A stretch of 64,000 nt of DNA from RYN-230 sp963782185 (GTDB lineage Bacteria; Actinomycetota; Actinomycetes; Streptosporangiales; Streptosporangiaceae): positions 1-64,000 of the forward strand of contig CAWAJB010000037.1 in NCBI GenBank assembly GCA_963782185.1, written 5' to 3'. The translations under genes were made by a program, and so were the position numbers. The notes beneath the pieces are model-generated. The model was not told where the DNA came from. It ran no database searches and worked only from the letters and a program-made list of their open reading frames with translations. Of this stretch, positions 50,620 to 59,816 are shown piece by piece. The stretch's first letter is position 1. Each line of letters opens with the position of its first letter.

Positions 50620-51465
50620 TCAGTCCTTGTCCGGCACGCACCGGTTGACGCACTCGCCGATGCCCTCGATCACGGTGCGGAGCGTCTGGCCCGGCTGGAG
50701 GTAGAGCGGTGGCTTGCGGGCGTTCCCCACCCCGCCCGGCGTGCCGGTGAGCAGCAGGTCCCCCGGCTCCAGCGTGATGGCCTGGCTGGCGTAGGCGGCG
50801 ATCTCGGCCGGGCCGAACAGCAGGTCGGAGGTGCGGGACTGCTGCATCACGGCCCCGTCCACCTCGCATCGCACCTCCAGGTCCGCGGCATCGCCGATCT
50901 CGTCCCCGGTGACCAGGTACGGGCCGGCCGGGGTGCTCCGCTCGAACATCTTGCCCTGCAGCCACTGCAGGGTGCGGCCCTGCCAGTCGCGCATGCTCAC
51001 GTCGTTGGTGACGGTGTACCCGGCGATGGCCGCCGCCGCCTCGTCCCGGCTGGCCCGGTAGATCGGCTGGCCGATGACCACGCCCAGCTCGGCCTCCCAG
51101 TCGACCCGGTCGCTGACCGCGGGCAGCACCAGGTCGTCGCGGGCACCCAGCAGGGTGCGGGCGAACTTGGCGAACAGGGTCGGGTACTGCGGAAGGTCCC
51201 GCCCGGTCTCCAGGATGTGGGCCCGGTAGTTCAGTCCCACGCACAGCACTTTGGCCGGCTGCGGCACGACGGGTGCGAAGCTCGCCTCGCTGGCGGCCAC
51301 CGCTGCGGCCCCGGCCCGCTCCGACGGCGCCCGGCCGCCGCGCTCACCCAGCGCGGCGCGGGCCAGCAGCGCGCCGGCGTCGGCCGCGTCCAGCGGCACC
51401 AGCATGTCCCCGTCCAGCCGCGCGGCCGTCGTCCCGTCCAGGGTCCGGATCGTGGCATATCGCAT
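50620..51465 (-). CDS. Fumarylacetoacetate hydrolase family protein
   Basis: A 281-aa FAH-fold hydrolase or decarboxylase. The metal site residues are in VLCVGLNYRAHILETG (first part), SDRVDWEAELGVVIGQP with the DxExE-like acids, and GYTVTNDVSMRDWQ; the end has LLLTGTPGGVGNARKPPLYL. Substrates in this group are 2,4-diketo or aromatic-ring-cleavage intermediates. ATG 51465 sits 6 nt after a TACAGT box on the minus strand. It follows the phosphoesterase gene's end and leads toward the adenylate kinase gene, 76 bp away. Confidence 0.92.
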   Translation of the reverse strand: MRYATIRTLDGTTAARLDGDMLVPLDAADAGALLARAALGERGGRAPSERAGAAAVAASEASFAPVVPQPAKVLCVGLNYRAHILETGRDLPQYPTLFAKFARTLLGARDDLVLPAVSDRVDWEAELGVVIGQPIYRASRDEAAAAIAGYTVTNDVSMRDWQGRTLQWLQGKMFERSTPAGPYLVTGDEIGDAADLEVRCEVDGAVMQQSRTSDLLFGPAEIAAYASQAITLEPGDLLLTGTPGGVGNARKPPLYLQPGQTLRTVIEGIGECVNRCVPDKD

Positions 51466-51471
51466 GGCCTG

Positions 51472-51477
51472 ACTGTA
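51472..51477 (-). promoter_or_regulatory. Leaderless -10 box of the FAH gene
   Basis: TACAGT on the minus strand, 6 nt before ATG 51465; no ribosome site. Confidence 0.45.
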
Positions 51478-51487
51478 GAGGGTGCGG

Positions 51488-51501
51488 GCCAGCCGGCTGG
51501 C
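51488..51501 (-). terminator. Palindrome after the phosphoesterase gene
   Basis: GCCAGCCGGCTGGC, a perfect 14-bp palindrome 46 nt past the stop at 51548. Confidence 0.35.
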
Positions 51502-51547
51502 GCGGGGGCCACAGCGCCAGAGGCGCGCCGGGAACACAGCCCGCGTC

Positions 51548-53172
51548 TCACCAGCCCCGCCAGGCGAACGCATCGTTGAACGGGGTGGCGTACGCGTCGT
51601 TCGCGGTGAACGGTGCGACGCCCAGCGCCTCCTCGATGGTCCGGGCGGCCGAGTAGTGGTCATACCGGGCCTGGCTGACGTCGCCGGCCCGCACCGAGCC
51701 CTGGGAGCCGACCACCACGGTCGCGACCCGGTTGCCCGGCTCCGCCGTGCGCTTCGTCACGCCGGCCTCGTCCCAGGTGATGATCAGCAGGGATTTCTGC
51801 GTCCGCCACGCGGGCGAGGACAGGATGGGGGTGACGGTCCGCTTCAGCCAGCCGTCCTGGACCTCCCGGCTGTGGCGGTCACCGTTGCCGGCGGACTCAC
51901 CGTCGTAGTAGTCGTCGGCCGCGATCCAGGAGAAGTCCGGCGTGGCCGCGGCGCTCTTCAGATCCGCGGGCAGTTGCCTGGCGTCGGCCAGGTGCGCCCG
52001 GCAGCGGGCCCGGCTGCCGCTGACGTCGGTGTAGTTGATGAACGGCGCGTCGTCCGGGTAGTAGTACTTGTCGTAGGTGAACTCGGTGGACGCGCGGTCG
52101 TTGCACCGGTAGCCCATCCCCTGCTCGTAGGCCTTCCAGGTCATGGACCTGGCCTCGAGCTCGTCGCCGAGGTTGCGGTTCGGGTCCTTGATGTCCGGCC
52201 AGTAGACGGCGCCCCGGGCGTAGGTGTCGCCGCCCGCGATGGCCAGGTAATTCTCGTCGCTGGGGTGGTACACCGCGTGGTAGTTCGCCAGCGTGGTCCC
52301 GCGGGCCATCAGGCTGTGGAAGAACGGCATGTGGCTGCGGGCGGACAGCACCGCGCTGGCGTTGGTGTTCTCCATCATGATCACGAAGACGTGGCTGAAG
52401 TGCGGCACGGCTGACCGGGGCGGCACCAGCCGGGCCGCCGGCTGCGGGGCGGACACCCGCAGCGAGAGGTTGTCGAGCAGGCCGCCGCCGGGGCCGGACG
52501 GCTCGGGTTCCCCGCCGGGCGGGGTGGAACTGGCCAGGAAGCGCACCCCGACCCGGATCGACGCCGTGCCCGGCGGCACCGTCCCGCTGCGTTCCCGGCG
52601 CAGCAGCCGGGTACGGCCGCCCCGGTCAGCCCGGCTCACCGTGCGCAGCGTGACCGCGGCGCCTGCCGGGCGGCCCGACCACCGCAGGAAGGTGAGCGAC
52701 ACGGTCGCGTACCCGGGCTCGGTCTTCCATCCGCCCAGCCATCCGGACAGCCGGTAGGACAGGGACCGGCCCGCCGCGGCCCCAGGCGCCAGCCGGGCGG
52801 TCTGGGTCATGGCCGAGTCGCCGTACGGGCCGGAGCTGAAGAATCCCGGCCCGGCGGGACCGGCCGGATGACGGACCCGGGCAGCGGCGTAGCACATGAC
52901 GTTGGGGCTCCCGGTGCGGATGCTCCAGCCGGGGATCGTCGTGGCCGCGTTCCAGTCGCGGGTGCAGTAGCCCGCCGCGGCGTTCCCGTCGGCGATCAGG
53001 TTCCCGCTCCATCCGGCCCGTTCCCCCCGGACACGCCGCGCACGGGGGTGGTCGTGGCCGCCCCGGCCGCGGCGGTGCCCTGCGTGGCGGCCAGCAGCAG
53101 CGCGACGCCCACGCTGCCCGCGACCGCACTCCAGCGTGCCCGGATCTGCTTCATCGATCTCATGCCCCTCAT
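51548..53172 (-). pseudogene. Secreted phosphoesterase (PF04185-like), frameshifted just after the signal peptide
   Basis: The long frame carries an alkaline-phosphatase/phospholipase-C-like domain: FSHVFVIMMENTNASAVL, then DTYARGAVYWPDIKDPNRN, WIAADDYYDGESAGNGDRH and LLIITWDEAGVTKRTAEPG. A jelly-roll-like N-terminal region precedes it. The signal peptide lies in another frame: starts at ATG 53172, 53163 or 53154 give MKQIRARWSAVAGSVGVALLLA followed by TQGTAAAGAA. The frames meet in a run of six C at 53023-53028, where one extra base would join them. Because a signal peptide survives in one frame, a 1-bp sequencing error is at least as likely as real decay. Secretion to the cell surface is expected. 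Confidence 0.78.
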
Positions 53173-53635
53173 GTCGCCCGACCTCCCGGATGGCCGCTAA
53201 CAGGCAAGCGCGCGCAAGCCACCCGGTCGTGAACACAGTCCCACGAACCGGTGAAACTGTCCCGTCAGTCAGCCATCCCGGCCTGGCCGGTGTCCGCTCA
53301 CCGCGGCCCGTCACGCTGCCGTGGCCGCCCTGGTCGATCGTGTCGTTTCCGGCGCAATCACCCCGGTCACGGGAGGGCGGCCGGGCCCGGTCGTGGGCAG
53401 CGTCGGAGGATGCCGCGAGTCGCGGGGGTCGTGCGCGGGCTGTGGCCCGACCACAACCCGCTACGGCGTTCCTCGGACCGGGCGGAGGCAGGGTCATCGC
53501 CGGGCTGGCGCCCGGTCCCGGCCCGGCTGCTGGCCGGTAGCCGCCGCCTGGCCGGCTGGGAGGCCATGGATCCGCGCGGCCCGGCCGGGCCGGGGCCAGC
53601 CCCGGTCCCCAGCAGGCAGCGTCCCTGCTCCTGGC
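53173..53635. other. Intergenic region, 463 bp, nothing identified
   Basis: Frames open through this stretch give only low-complexity Arg/Gly/Ala sequence and have no plausible start signals. It probably holds the phosphoesterase promoter and the MaoC terminator, but I see no clear box or stem to name. Confidence 0.5.
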
Positions 53636-54097
53636 TCAGGCGTAGTAGCGGTAGATGGCCTGGGCCACGCAGGCCGGCTTCGCGCCGCCGTTCACCTCGA
53701 CGGTGAAGTCGACGGTCAGCTGCACGCCCTGGCCACCGCCGACCGGCTCCACGGCGGCGACGGCCGCGGCCAGCCTGACCTTGGAGCCGACCGGGACCGG
53801 CGCCGGGAAACGGACCTTGTTCAGCCCGTAGTTGATGCCCATGCTGATGCCGGTGACCTCGAGGAGCTCGCCGAACAGCGGGATGACCATGGACAGCGTG
53901 AGGTAGCCGTGCGCGATGGTGCCGCCGAACGGCCCGGCGGCCGCGCGGGCCGTGTCCACGTGGATCCACTGGTGGTCGCCGGTCGCGTCGGCGAAGGTGT
54001 TCACCCGCTCCTGGCTTACCTCCATCCAGCTGCTGCGTCCCAGGTCAGTGCCGGCGAGCGCGGTAATCCCATCCAGGCCGTTCACGACAGTGCTCAT
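53636..54097 (-). CDS. MaoC-like (R)-hydratase
   Basis: A 153-aa hot-dog-fold hydratase. The signature is TGDHQWIHVDTARAAAGPFG (the D-x(4)-H catalytic pair, here DATGDHQWIH), followed by TIAHGYLTLSMVIPLFGE, with FEV-like VDFTVEVNG at the end. It would hydrate enoyl-CoA in fatty-acid metabolism. ATG 54097 overlaps the stop of the upstream acyl-CoA ligase (ATGA), so the two are coupled. Confidence 0.92.
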   Translation of the reverse strand: MSTVVNGLDGITALAGTDLGRSSWMEVSQERVNTFADATGDHQWIHVDTARAAAGPFGGTIAHGYLTLSMVIPLFGELLEVTGISMGINYGLNKVRFPAPVPVGSKVRLAAAVAAVEPVGGGQGVQLTVDFTVEVNGGAKPACVAQAIYRYYA

Positions 54098-55620
54098 GCG
54101 GTGGTACCTCCATGGGTCTCGCGGAGCTGCTTCTTCAGGATCTTCCCTGTGGCGGTGCGCGGCAAGCCGCTGGTGAAATGCACCGACTGGGGAATCTTGT
54201 ACCGGGCCAGGCGGCCGTCGAGGAATCCCAGGATGTCCGCTTCCGACGCGCTCGCTCCCGGCAGGAGCACGACCACGGCGCGGCCCACCTCCCCCCACCG
54301 GCGGTCGGGGATCCCGATCACCCCGCAGTCGGCCACGGCGGGGTGGCTGAGCAGGACGTTCTCCACCTCGGCCGGGTAGATGTTCTCCCCGCCGGAGATG
54401 ATCACGTCTTTGATGCGGTCCACCACGGACACGTAGCCGTCCCCGTCCGTGATCCCCACGTCGCCGGAGTGCAGCCAGCCGCCCGCGAGGACCGCCGCGG
54501 TGGCCTCCGGCTGACCCCAGTATCCCCGCATGACGTTCGGGCCGGCCACGAGGATCTCCCCGCGCTGACCGGGCCGGGCCCCGGTGCCATCTGGGCCGGC
54601 CACCCGGACATCGGTGAAGAAGTGCGGCACCCCGGCCGAGCCCGCCTTGGCCAGGGCGTGCTCCGCGTCCAGCAGCAGCGCCCCCGGCGAGGTCTCGGTC
54701 ATCCCGTATCCCTGGATGAAGGTCAGCCCCCGGTCGGTGTAGCGGCGGATGGTGGCGTCCGGCACCGGGGCACCGCCGCACAGCAGCATGCGCAGGCTGG
54801 AGGTGTCCGCGCCGGTCCAGCCGGGGGCAGCGGCCATCGCGTCGTAGATGGCCGGGACACCGAACATCGAGGTCACCCGGTGCCGGGCGATGAGTTCCAG
54901 GGCCCGGCCGGGGTCGAAGGCCGGCTCGATCAGCACCGTGCCCCCTTTGAGCATGGTGGGCAGGCAGAGCATGTTCAGCGCCGCGGTGTGGAACAGCGGG
55001 GCGACCGCGAGGGCCACCTCGTCCGCCCGGAAGTCGGCGTCCACCACCACGTTGACCGCGTTCCAGGTGATGTTCCCGTGGGTCAGCGTCGCGCCCTTGG
55101 CCCGGCCCGTGGTGCCGGAGGTGTACATGATCAGGCTGGGGTCATCCAGGCTGACCGGGATGTCCGCCGGTTCCGGCGGCGGCCCCGCGAGCAGGTTCTC
55201 GTAGTCGTGCTCGCCGGAGCCCGCACCGTTCAGCGCGACGAGATGGCCGGGCCGGGCCTGGCCGCGGATGCCCGCCACGACGGCCGCCTGCTCCGGGGCG
55301 TACACCAGCAGCTCCGCCCCGCAGTCGGCGAGCTGGTAGGCGAGCTCGGGGCCGGCCAGCCGCATGTTCAGCGGCACGAACACGGCCCCGGCGGACCAGG
55401 TCGCGAACATGGTTTCCAGGAAGGCCGGATGGTTGGGGCCCAGGTAGGCCACCCGGGAGCCAGGCCCGGCGCCGAGCCCGCGCAGCGCCCGGGCCAGCCG
55501 GCCCACCCGGTCGTCCAGCTCCGCGTAGCTGAGCGCGCGCCCCGCATGCAGGATCGCCCGCGCGTCCGGGGTCTTGCGGGCCCGGCGGGCGGTCCACGAC
55601 CCAACGCCCTCGTTGAGCAC
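54094..55620 (-). CDS. Fatty-acid/acyl-CoA ligase (FadD-like)
   Basis: A 508-aa member of the ANL superfamily, activating a carboxylic acid as acyl-AMP and then acyl-CoA. The ATP loop is LIMYTSGTTGRAKGATLTHG, the adenine-binding A5 motif is GYGMTETSPG, and A7/A8 are WLHSGDVGITDGDGYVSVVD and RIKDVIISGGENIYPAEVE; the catalytic A10 Lys is in LPRTATGKILKKQLR. The start is GTG. Substrate chain length is not determinable. Coupled to the MaoC hydratase, suggesting a small beta-oxidation-type unit. Confidence 0.93.
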   Translation of the reverse strand: MLNEGVGSWTARRARKTPDARAILHAGRALSYAELDDRVGRLARALRGLGAGPGSRVAYLGPNHPAFLETMFATWSAGAVFVPLNMRLAGPELAYQLADCGAELLVYAPEQAAVVAGIRGQARPGHLVALNGAGSGEHDYENLLAGPPPEPADIPVSLDDPSLIMYTSGTTGRAKGATLTHGNITWNAVNVVVDADFRADEVALAVAPLFHTAALNMLCLPTMLKGGTVLIEPAFDPGRALELIARHRVTSMFGVPAIYDAMAAAPGWTGADTSSLRMLLCGGAPVPDATIRRYTDRGLTFIQGYGMTETSPGALLLDAEHALAKAGSAGVPHFFTDVRVAGPDGTGARPGQRGEILVAGPNVMRGYWGQPEATAAVLAGGWLHSGDVGITDGDGYVSVVDRIKDVIISGGENIYPAEVENVLLSHPAVADCGVIGIPDRRWGEVGRAVVVLLPGASASEADILGFLDGRLARYKIPQSVHFTSGLPRTATGKILKKQLRETHGGTTA

Positions 55621-55820
55621 GGCCTGCCTCTCTCAGCCGGCGGTCAGCCCGGGCAGCCCGCAGGCGGATGTGCACGCCGGGCTTGCGGGTGGCCACCGCC
55701 AGCGCCTCATCCTGCCAGGGGATCGGGGGATGGGCCAGCGCCGGCCGCTGGCGGTCGGCTGAGGGCGGGCCGGGCCGCCCGGCGCGGGAACGGTCCCGCC
55801 CCGCTAGTCTGGCCGCCCCG

Positions 55821-56240
55821 CTAGTAGTCTGGCCGCCCCGCGTCCCCGTCCGCGCCCCCGGCGGCCCGGTCCGGCGATAACGGGCCGGGTGGGGCCGGCC
55901 AGGACGCCTGGGATCCCTGGCCGCGCAGCACCAGCCGCCGCTCGCACCAGCGGCGCAGCTTCGGGTCCAGCGAGGAGCGCAGCAGCGGCCAGTCCTGCAT
56001 CAGCAGCCGCGGGTTGACGAAGCGGGCCAGGTCGTTGCGGCGGCCCTGGGTCAGCACGATCCCGTACAGGCTCCGCCGGACCCGGTCGTCGGTCACGTCG
56101 AATTCCCGCATCCCTGGCCAGGCCAGGTGGCGGGGCAGGACGATGACACCCCGCTCGGGCCCGTGCAGATCTTCCAGGCGGGCGGGCAGGCGCCCCGCCA
56201 GCCCCATCCGCCCGGGCCGCAACAGATCCGTCAAGGACAT
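55821..56240 (-). CDS. Hypothetical protein (139 aa)
   Basis: Not recognised. The first 100 residues look globular (MSLTDLLRPGRMGLAGRLPA, GVIVLPRHLAWPGMREFDVT, VRRSLYGIVLTQGRRNDLAR) with many Arg and Leu; the tail from about 112 is Pro/Gly/Asp-rich. There is no signal or membrane helix. Start ATG 56240 has weak ribosome-site support. It lies alone between repeats; a CTAGTCTGGCCGCCCCG duplication is at its 3' end (55803-55840). Confidence 0.55.
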   Translation of the reverse strand: MSLTDLLRPGRMGLAGRLPARLEDLHGPERGVIVLPRHLAWPGMREFDVTDDRVRRSLYGIVLTQGRRNDLARFVNPRLLMQDWPLLRSSLDPKLRRWCERRLVLRGQGSQASWPAPPGPLSPDRAAGGADGDAGRPDY

Positions 56241-56328
56241 GGACCGATTATCACTGACCTGCCTGGATGTCCTCGCATTGACATGCGGGGAAGCGTGTCG
56301 TGGAGGGTGTGCGCCAGGGCTGGCTCAC

Positions 56329-56386
56329 CGGCGAGGGGATGCGCGCCGCACGCGCCGCCCTCGCCGGGCCGGCGATTAACCCGGCA
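56329..56386 (+). repeat. 58-bp repeated intergenic element, copy B
   Basis: Counterpart of 47647-47703. GGCGAGGG (56330-56337) and CCCTCGCC (56358-56365) form a perfect 8-bp stem and GCCGG/CCGGC a second; copy A keeps the stem with different bases. It lies upstream of the membrane gene at 56537. Confidence 0.75.
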
Positions 56387-56403
56387 GTCGCAGCAGATGA
56401 GTG

Positions 56404-56453
56404 CCCGCGGGAGCGGGCACGTTGGGGGCCCGCGGGAGCGGGCACGTTGGGGG
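56404..56453 (+). repeat. Two perfect 25-bp direct repeats
   Basis: Unit CCCGCGGGAGCGGGCACGTT plus GGGGG, at 56404-56428 and 56429-56453. Each forms a 6-bp hairpin (GCCCGC GGGA GCGGGC when the preceding base is counted). Confidence 0.85.
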
Positions 56454-56523
56454 CCCGGGGGCCCGGGCTCCCAGGCTCACACTGCCGTGCGGCGTGCTGG
56501 CGCCCCGCCTCAGGGCGCGCGGC

Positions 56524-56529
56524 TACACT
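56524..56529 (+). promoter_or_regulatory. Leaderless -10 box of the 146-aa membrane gene
   Basis: TACACT, 7 nt before ATG 56537. No ribosome site precedes the start. Confidence 0.5.
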
Positions 56530-56536
56530 TCGTGGC

Positions 56537-56977
56537 ATGTCCAGCGATACCCCGGCACCGAGCTGGCGGTTCTTGTTCCGGCCCAAGTGGCTGGGCTGGC
56601 ATGCGCTGATGGTGGCGGCTGTCTTGGGCATGCTGGCCCTGGGTGACTGGCAGCTCCGCCGCGCCGAGGCCGGGAACGGCCTGAGCTGGGCGTACACGTT
56701 TGAGTGGCCTATTTTCGCCGGCTTCGCGATCGTCTTCTGGGCTAAGACGATCAGGGACGAGTTCCGCCCGCCGGCCCGCGCCGGGGGCCTGGACAACGTC
56801 GCGCTGCCGACGGGACGGGACGGGACGGCTGCGGCCGGCTCCGGCACCGGCACCGGGGAGGGCGGCGCTGGTGCCGCTGACGACGAGGACGACGAGGAAC
56901 TGGCCGCCTACAACGCCTATCTGGCCCGGCTCACCGCCGAGGCGAGCAGGCACGGAAAGTGGCACGGGCTCCGCTGA
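56537..56977 (+). CDS. Small integral membrane protein (146 aa)
   Basis: Two membrane helices (LGWHALMVAAVLGMLALGDWQL and WPIFAGFAIVFWAKTIRDEF) with the sequence APSWRFLFRPKWLGWHALMV before the first. After them comes a Gly/Thr/Asp-rich acidic linker and a short helical tail. The start of the molecule resembles SURF1-type or cytochrome-oxidase-assembly-type N-termini, but the family cannot be named with confidence. It is followed 32 bp later by the DUF3817 gene, and the two are likely cotranscribed. Confidence 0.7.
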   Translation: MSSDTPAPSWRFLFRPKWLGWHALMVAAVLGMLALGDWQLRRAEAGNGLSWAYTFEWPIFAGFAIVFWAKTIRDEFRPPARAGGLDNVALPTGRDGTAAAGSGTGTGEGGAGAADDEDDEELAAYNAYLARLTAEASRHGKWHGLR

Positions 56978-57009
56978 GCGGGGCCCGGACAATCTGAGGA
57001 GGCAGGCCG

Positions 57010-57357
57010 GTGCGCGCAGCCGTGCTCCGCTACCGGGTGATGGCCTACGTGACCGGCGTGGTGCTGATCATCTTGTGCTTTGTCGGCATCCCGCTGCAGA
57101 TCGCCGGGCACCCTGCGGTCGCCAACGATGTCGGCGTGCTGCACGGGATTCTCTACATCGTCTACCTCGTCTTCGCCTGGCTGCTGGCCCGGCGGCTTCG
57201 CCTGCCGCCCGGGCCGACCGTGCTGATGCTGCTGGCCGGCACGATCCCGATCCTGACCTTCGTCGTGGAGCGCTGGGTGACCCACCGCTACATCGAGCCG
57301 GCCCTGGCCGGGCAGGAAACAGCCCCGCCGCAGATGGCGAAGCCCGGGAACCGGTGA
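57010..57357 (+). CDS. DUF3817 family membrane protein
   Basis: A 115-aa protein with three membrane helices: MAYVTGVVLIILCFVGIPLQ, VLHGILYIVYLVFAWLLARR and TVLMLLAGTIPILTFVVERW. The family is common in actinobacteria and unstudied, usually near respiratory or cell-envelope genes. GTG 57010 follows GAGGAGG. Its stop overlaps the methyltransferase start (GTGA). Confidence 0.9.
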   Translation: MRAAVLRYRVMAYVTGVVLIILCFVGIPLQIAGHPAVANDVGVLHGILYIVYLVFAWLLARRLRLPPGPTVLMLLAGTIPILTFVVERWVTHRYIEPALAGQETAPPQMAKPGNR

Positions 57358-58097
57358 GCAGGGAGCAGGTGGCCCCAGGCCAGGCAGGCCCCGACCAGCA
57401 GGCAGGCCCCGACCAGCAGGCAGGCCCCGACCAGGCAGGCTCAGGCCAGGAAAGCCCAGGCCAGGAAAGCCCGGACCAGGCAGGCTCAGGCCAGGAAAGC
57501 CCGGGCCAGCACTACTTCACCGCGAGCCCGGCGGCGGCGCACCGCCCGGGCCTGGTCCGGGTCGTCCTTTCTGACCTGCACTTCGAGTGCGCCACGGACG
57601 CCGGGGTGTTCTCCGCGGGCCGCCTGGACCCGGGCACCCGGGTGCTGCTGGAAACCGTCCCGCCGCCCCCGGCCCGCGGCGACCTGCTCGACCTCGGTGC
57701 CGGCTACGGCCCGATCGCGCTGGCCATGGCCGCGCGGGCGCCGCAGGGCATGGTCTGGGCCGTGGACATCAACGAGCGCGCGCTGGGCCTGTGCGCAGGC
57801 AACGCAGCCCGCGCCGGGCTGGCTAACGTGCGCTGCGGGCCTCCCGGAGACCCGGGCCTGCCCGGCCAGTTCGCCGCGATCTGGTCTAATCCGCCGATCA
57901 GGATCGGCAAGGAGGCGCTGCACGGGATGCTGTCCAGCTGGCTGGGCCGCCTGGCCCCCGGTGGCCAGGCCCACCTGGTGGTCCAGCGGAACCTGGGCGC
58001 GGACTCGCTGCAGCGCTGGCTGCAGGCCGCAGGGTGGCCGGCCAGGCGGATCGCGTCCCGCAGCGGCTACCGGGTGCTGCAGGTGACGCCCAGATGA
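57354..58097 (+). CDS. Class I SAM-dependent methyltransferase (RsmC-like)
   Basis: A 247-aa protein. Motif I is LLDLGAGYGPIALAMAARAP and motif IV is IWSNPPIRIGKEALHGMLSS (NPPI, as in N2-guanine or RsmC-type enzymes). The N-terminal 45 residues are a Gln/Gly/Pro repeat (QAGPDQQAGPDQ, QESPGQ) with a DNA repeat beneath it. The likely substrate is a guanine in rRNA. The start GTG overlaps the DUF3817 stop. The TrmH gene overlaps its end by 4 bp, suggesting an RNA-modification operon. Confidence 0.88.
   Translation: MSREQVAPGQAGPDQQAGPDQQAGPDQAGSGQESPGQESPDQAGSGQESPGQHYFTASPAAAHRPGLVRVVLSDLHFECATDAGVFSAGRLDPGTRVLLETVPPPPARGDLLDLGAGYGPIALAMAARAPQGMVWAVDINERALGLCAGNAARAGLANVRCGPPGDPGLPGQFAAIWSNPPIRIGKEALHGMLSSWLGRLAPGGQAHLVVQRNLGADSLQRWLQAAGWPARRIASRSGYRVLQVTPR
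57371..57505 (+). repeat. Imperfect tandem repeat in the 5' part of the methyltransferase gene
   Basis: Units such as CAGGCAGGCCCCGACCAG occur three times, then CAGGCCAGGAAAGCC variants about four times. They encode the Gln/Gly/Pro-rich lead. Confidence 0.75.
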
Positions 58098-58714
58098 GCG
58101 GGCCGGCCCAGCCCGCGGGGCCCGGGCAGCCCGGCGCGGCGGCCGGGGCGGGCGCCCCGTACAGGCAACTGCGGCCCACGGACGTGAAGCGGCTGAACCG
58201 GTCCTGGCGGCGGGCCACGGGGGCCCGGCTGGCCCTGCTGCTCGACTCGGTAACCCAGCCGTTCAACGTCGGGATGATCGTCCGGTCGGCGGCCGCGTTC
58301 GGCGCCGGGCACATCTGGCTGTGCGGGAACTCGGCCCCGCTGGACCATCCCTCGGCGGCCAAGACCGCCCTCGGCACGCAGCGGCTGCTCAGCTGGGAAC
58401 GTGAGCCGGACCCGGCGGCCGCGGCCAAGGCGGCCAGGGCCGCGGGGATGCGGGTGGTCGCGATCGAGCAGGCCTCGGGGGCCTACCCGCTGCACGAGGC
58501 CCCGCTGCACGGAGACGTGTGCCTGGTGCTCGGCAACGAGGACCACGGCTGCTCCCCCGCGCTGCTGGCCGTCGCCGACGCGGTCGCGTACATCCCGCTG
58601 GTGGGCCGGGTCGGGTCACTGAACGTGTCAGCGGCCGCCGCTATCGCGCTGGCCGAAGCCCGCCGCCGGGAGTGGTCAGCCGGTCATCCAGACGGCGTTG
58701 ACCAGGGCGGATGA
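58094..58714 (+). CDS. SpoU/TrmH-type rRNA/tRNA 2'-O-methyltransferase
   Basis: A 206-aa SPOUT methyltransferase. The sequence LLLDSVTQPFNVGMIVRSAA is motif 1, VCLVLGNEDHGCSPALLAVA (NExxG) motif 2 and YIPLVGRVGSLNVSAAAAIA motif 3; these form the SAM-binding knot. The N-terminal 30 residues are Gly/Ala/Pro-rich. The start ATG overlaps the RsmC-like stop (ATGA). The position of the modified nucleotide is unknown. Confidence 0.93.
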   Translation: MSGPAQPAGPGQPGAAAGAGAPYRQLRPTDVKRLNRSWRRATGARLALLLDSVTQPFNVGMIVRSAAAFGAGHIWLCGNSAPLDHPSAAKTALGTQRLLSWEREPDPAAAAKAARAAGMRVVAIEQASGAYPLHEAPLHGDVCLVLGNEDHGCSPALLAVADAVAYIPLVGRVGSLNVSAAAAIALAEARRREWSAGHPDGVDQGG

Positions 58715-58797
58715 GCGCCCTCGGCGCCACAGGCGTTTCCGGGTCCGGTCATGCTCTGTTTACGGCCTGCTCCGGGCGGTAGCGCATACTCACATAC

Positions 58798-59691
58798 ATG
58801 CCGACCGCATTCCTCGACTACCCCCGGCCGGTTGCCTTCGCGCACCGGGGCGGCGCAGCGCACGCCCCGGAGAACTCGTGGCGGGCCTTCGAGCACGCCG
58901 TCGGGCTGGGCTACGGCTACCTGGAGACGGACGTGCAGGCCACGCTGGACGGGGTGCTCGTCGCCTTCCACGACCGGACCCTCGGCCGGATGACCGGCCG
59001 GCCGGGCCGGATCGCCAGGATGAACCACCGGGATCTCGCCACCGCGCTGATCGACGGCACCGAGCCCATCCCGCTGCTGGAAGACCTGCTGGGAGCCTGG
59101 CCTGACTTGCGGTTCAATATCGACCTGAAGGATGCCCCCGCGATCGGGCCGCTCGCTGAGGTGCTGCGCCGGACAGGAGCCTGGGACCGGGTCTGCGTCA
59201 CCTCGTTCTCGGCGAGCCGGCTACGCGCCGCACGGCGGGTGTTCGACCGGCAGGTCTGCATGGCCGCGTCCCCCATCGGCACCGCGGTGGTCCGGTTCGG
59301 CGTCCCGCGCGCACCGCGGGACCGCACCCGGCCGGGCCGGGTCGCGGCCGGCCGGGCCAGCCGGAGAGGGCCCGGGCAGGGCTGGGTGGCCGGGGATCCG
59401 GCGCCCGGCCCGGCGCAGGCAGCCGGGCGCGGGGCTCATCTGGCCCTGGCCGAGCGGCTGGCCCGGACCGGTGTGCGGTGTGCCCAGGTGCCGGCGCAGG
59501 TGGCCACGCCCGCGTTCGTCGACCGGGCGCACACCCTGGGCCTGCACGTGCACGCCTGGACGATCAACTCACCCGAGATGATGCGGAGCCTGCTGGATAT
59601 CGGGGTGGACGGCATCATGACCGACGAGACCGTGGTGCTGCGGGACGTCCTGATCAGCCGGGGCGAGTGGCATCCCCGGGCGGGCGGGTGA
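58798..59691 (+). CDS. Glycerophosphodiester phosphodiesterase
   Basis: A 297-aa GDPD-family TIM-barrel enzyme that hydrolyses glycerophosphodiesters. The conserved set is His16 (VAFAHRGGAAHAPENSW), Glu43 and Asp45 (YLETDVQATLDG) and His58 (VLVAFHDRTLG). The second half has the C-terminal SHVHAWTINSPEMMRSLL-like and GVDGIMTDE motifs. A Gly/Arg/Pro-rich insert (about 173-210) is unusual. No signal peptide. The ATG follows a CATACT box by 6 nt, so the message may be leaderless. Confidence 0.93.
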   Translation: MPTAFLDYPRPVAFAHRGGAAHAPENSWRAFEHAVGLGYGYLETDVQATLDGVLVAFHDRTLGRMTGRPGRIARMNHRDLATALIDGTEPIPLLEDLLGAWPDLRFNIDLKDAPAIGPLAEVLRRTGAWDRVCVTSFSASRLRAARRVFDRQVCMAASPIGTAVVRFGVPRAPRDRTRPGRVAAGRASRRGPGQGWVAGDPAPGPAQAAGRGAHLALAERLARTGVRCAQVPAQVATPAFVDRAHTLGLHVHAWTINSPEMMRSLLDIGVDGIMTDETVVLRDVLISRGEWHPRAGG

Positions 59692-59816
59692 GCGGGCCAG
59701 GGCGGCCCGGGTGAGTTGGCCAGGCCATCCGGCCGTGCGGGCGAGCCGGTACTCGCGGTGAGCATGCCGGTACCGCGACCTCCGGGGCGCGCCGGGGGGT
59801 TGGAATCGGGCACAGC

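Noticed and set aside
53321..54379. 352-codon plus-strand frame over MaoC and the intergenic region
   Set aside because: It is an antisense GC-bias frame with no start signal or family motif.
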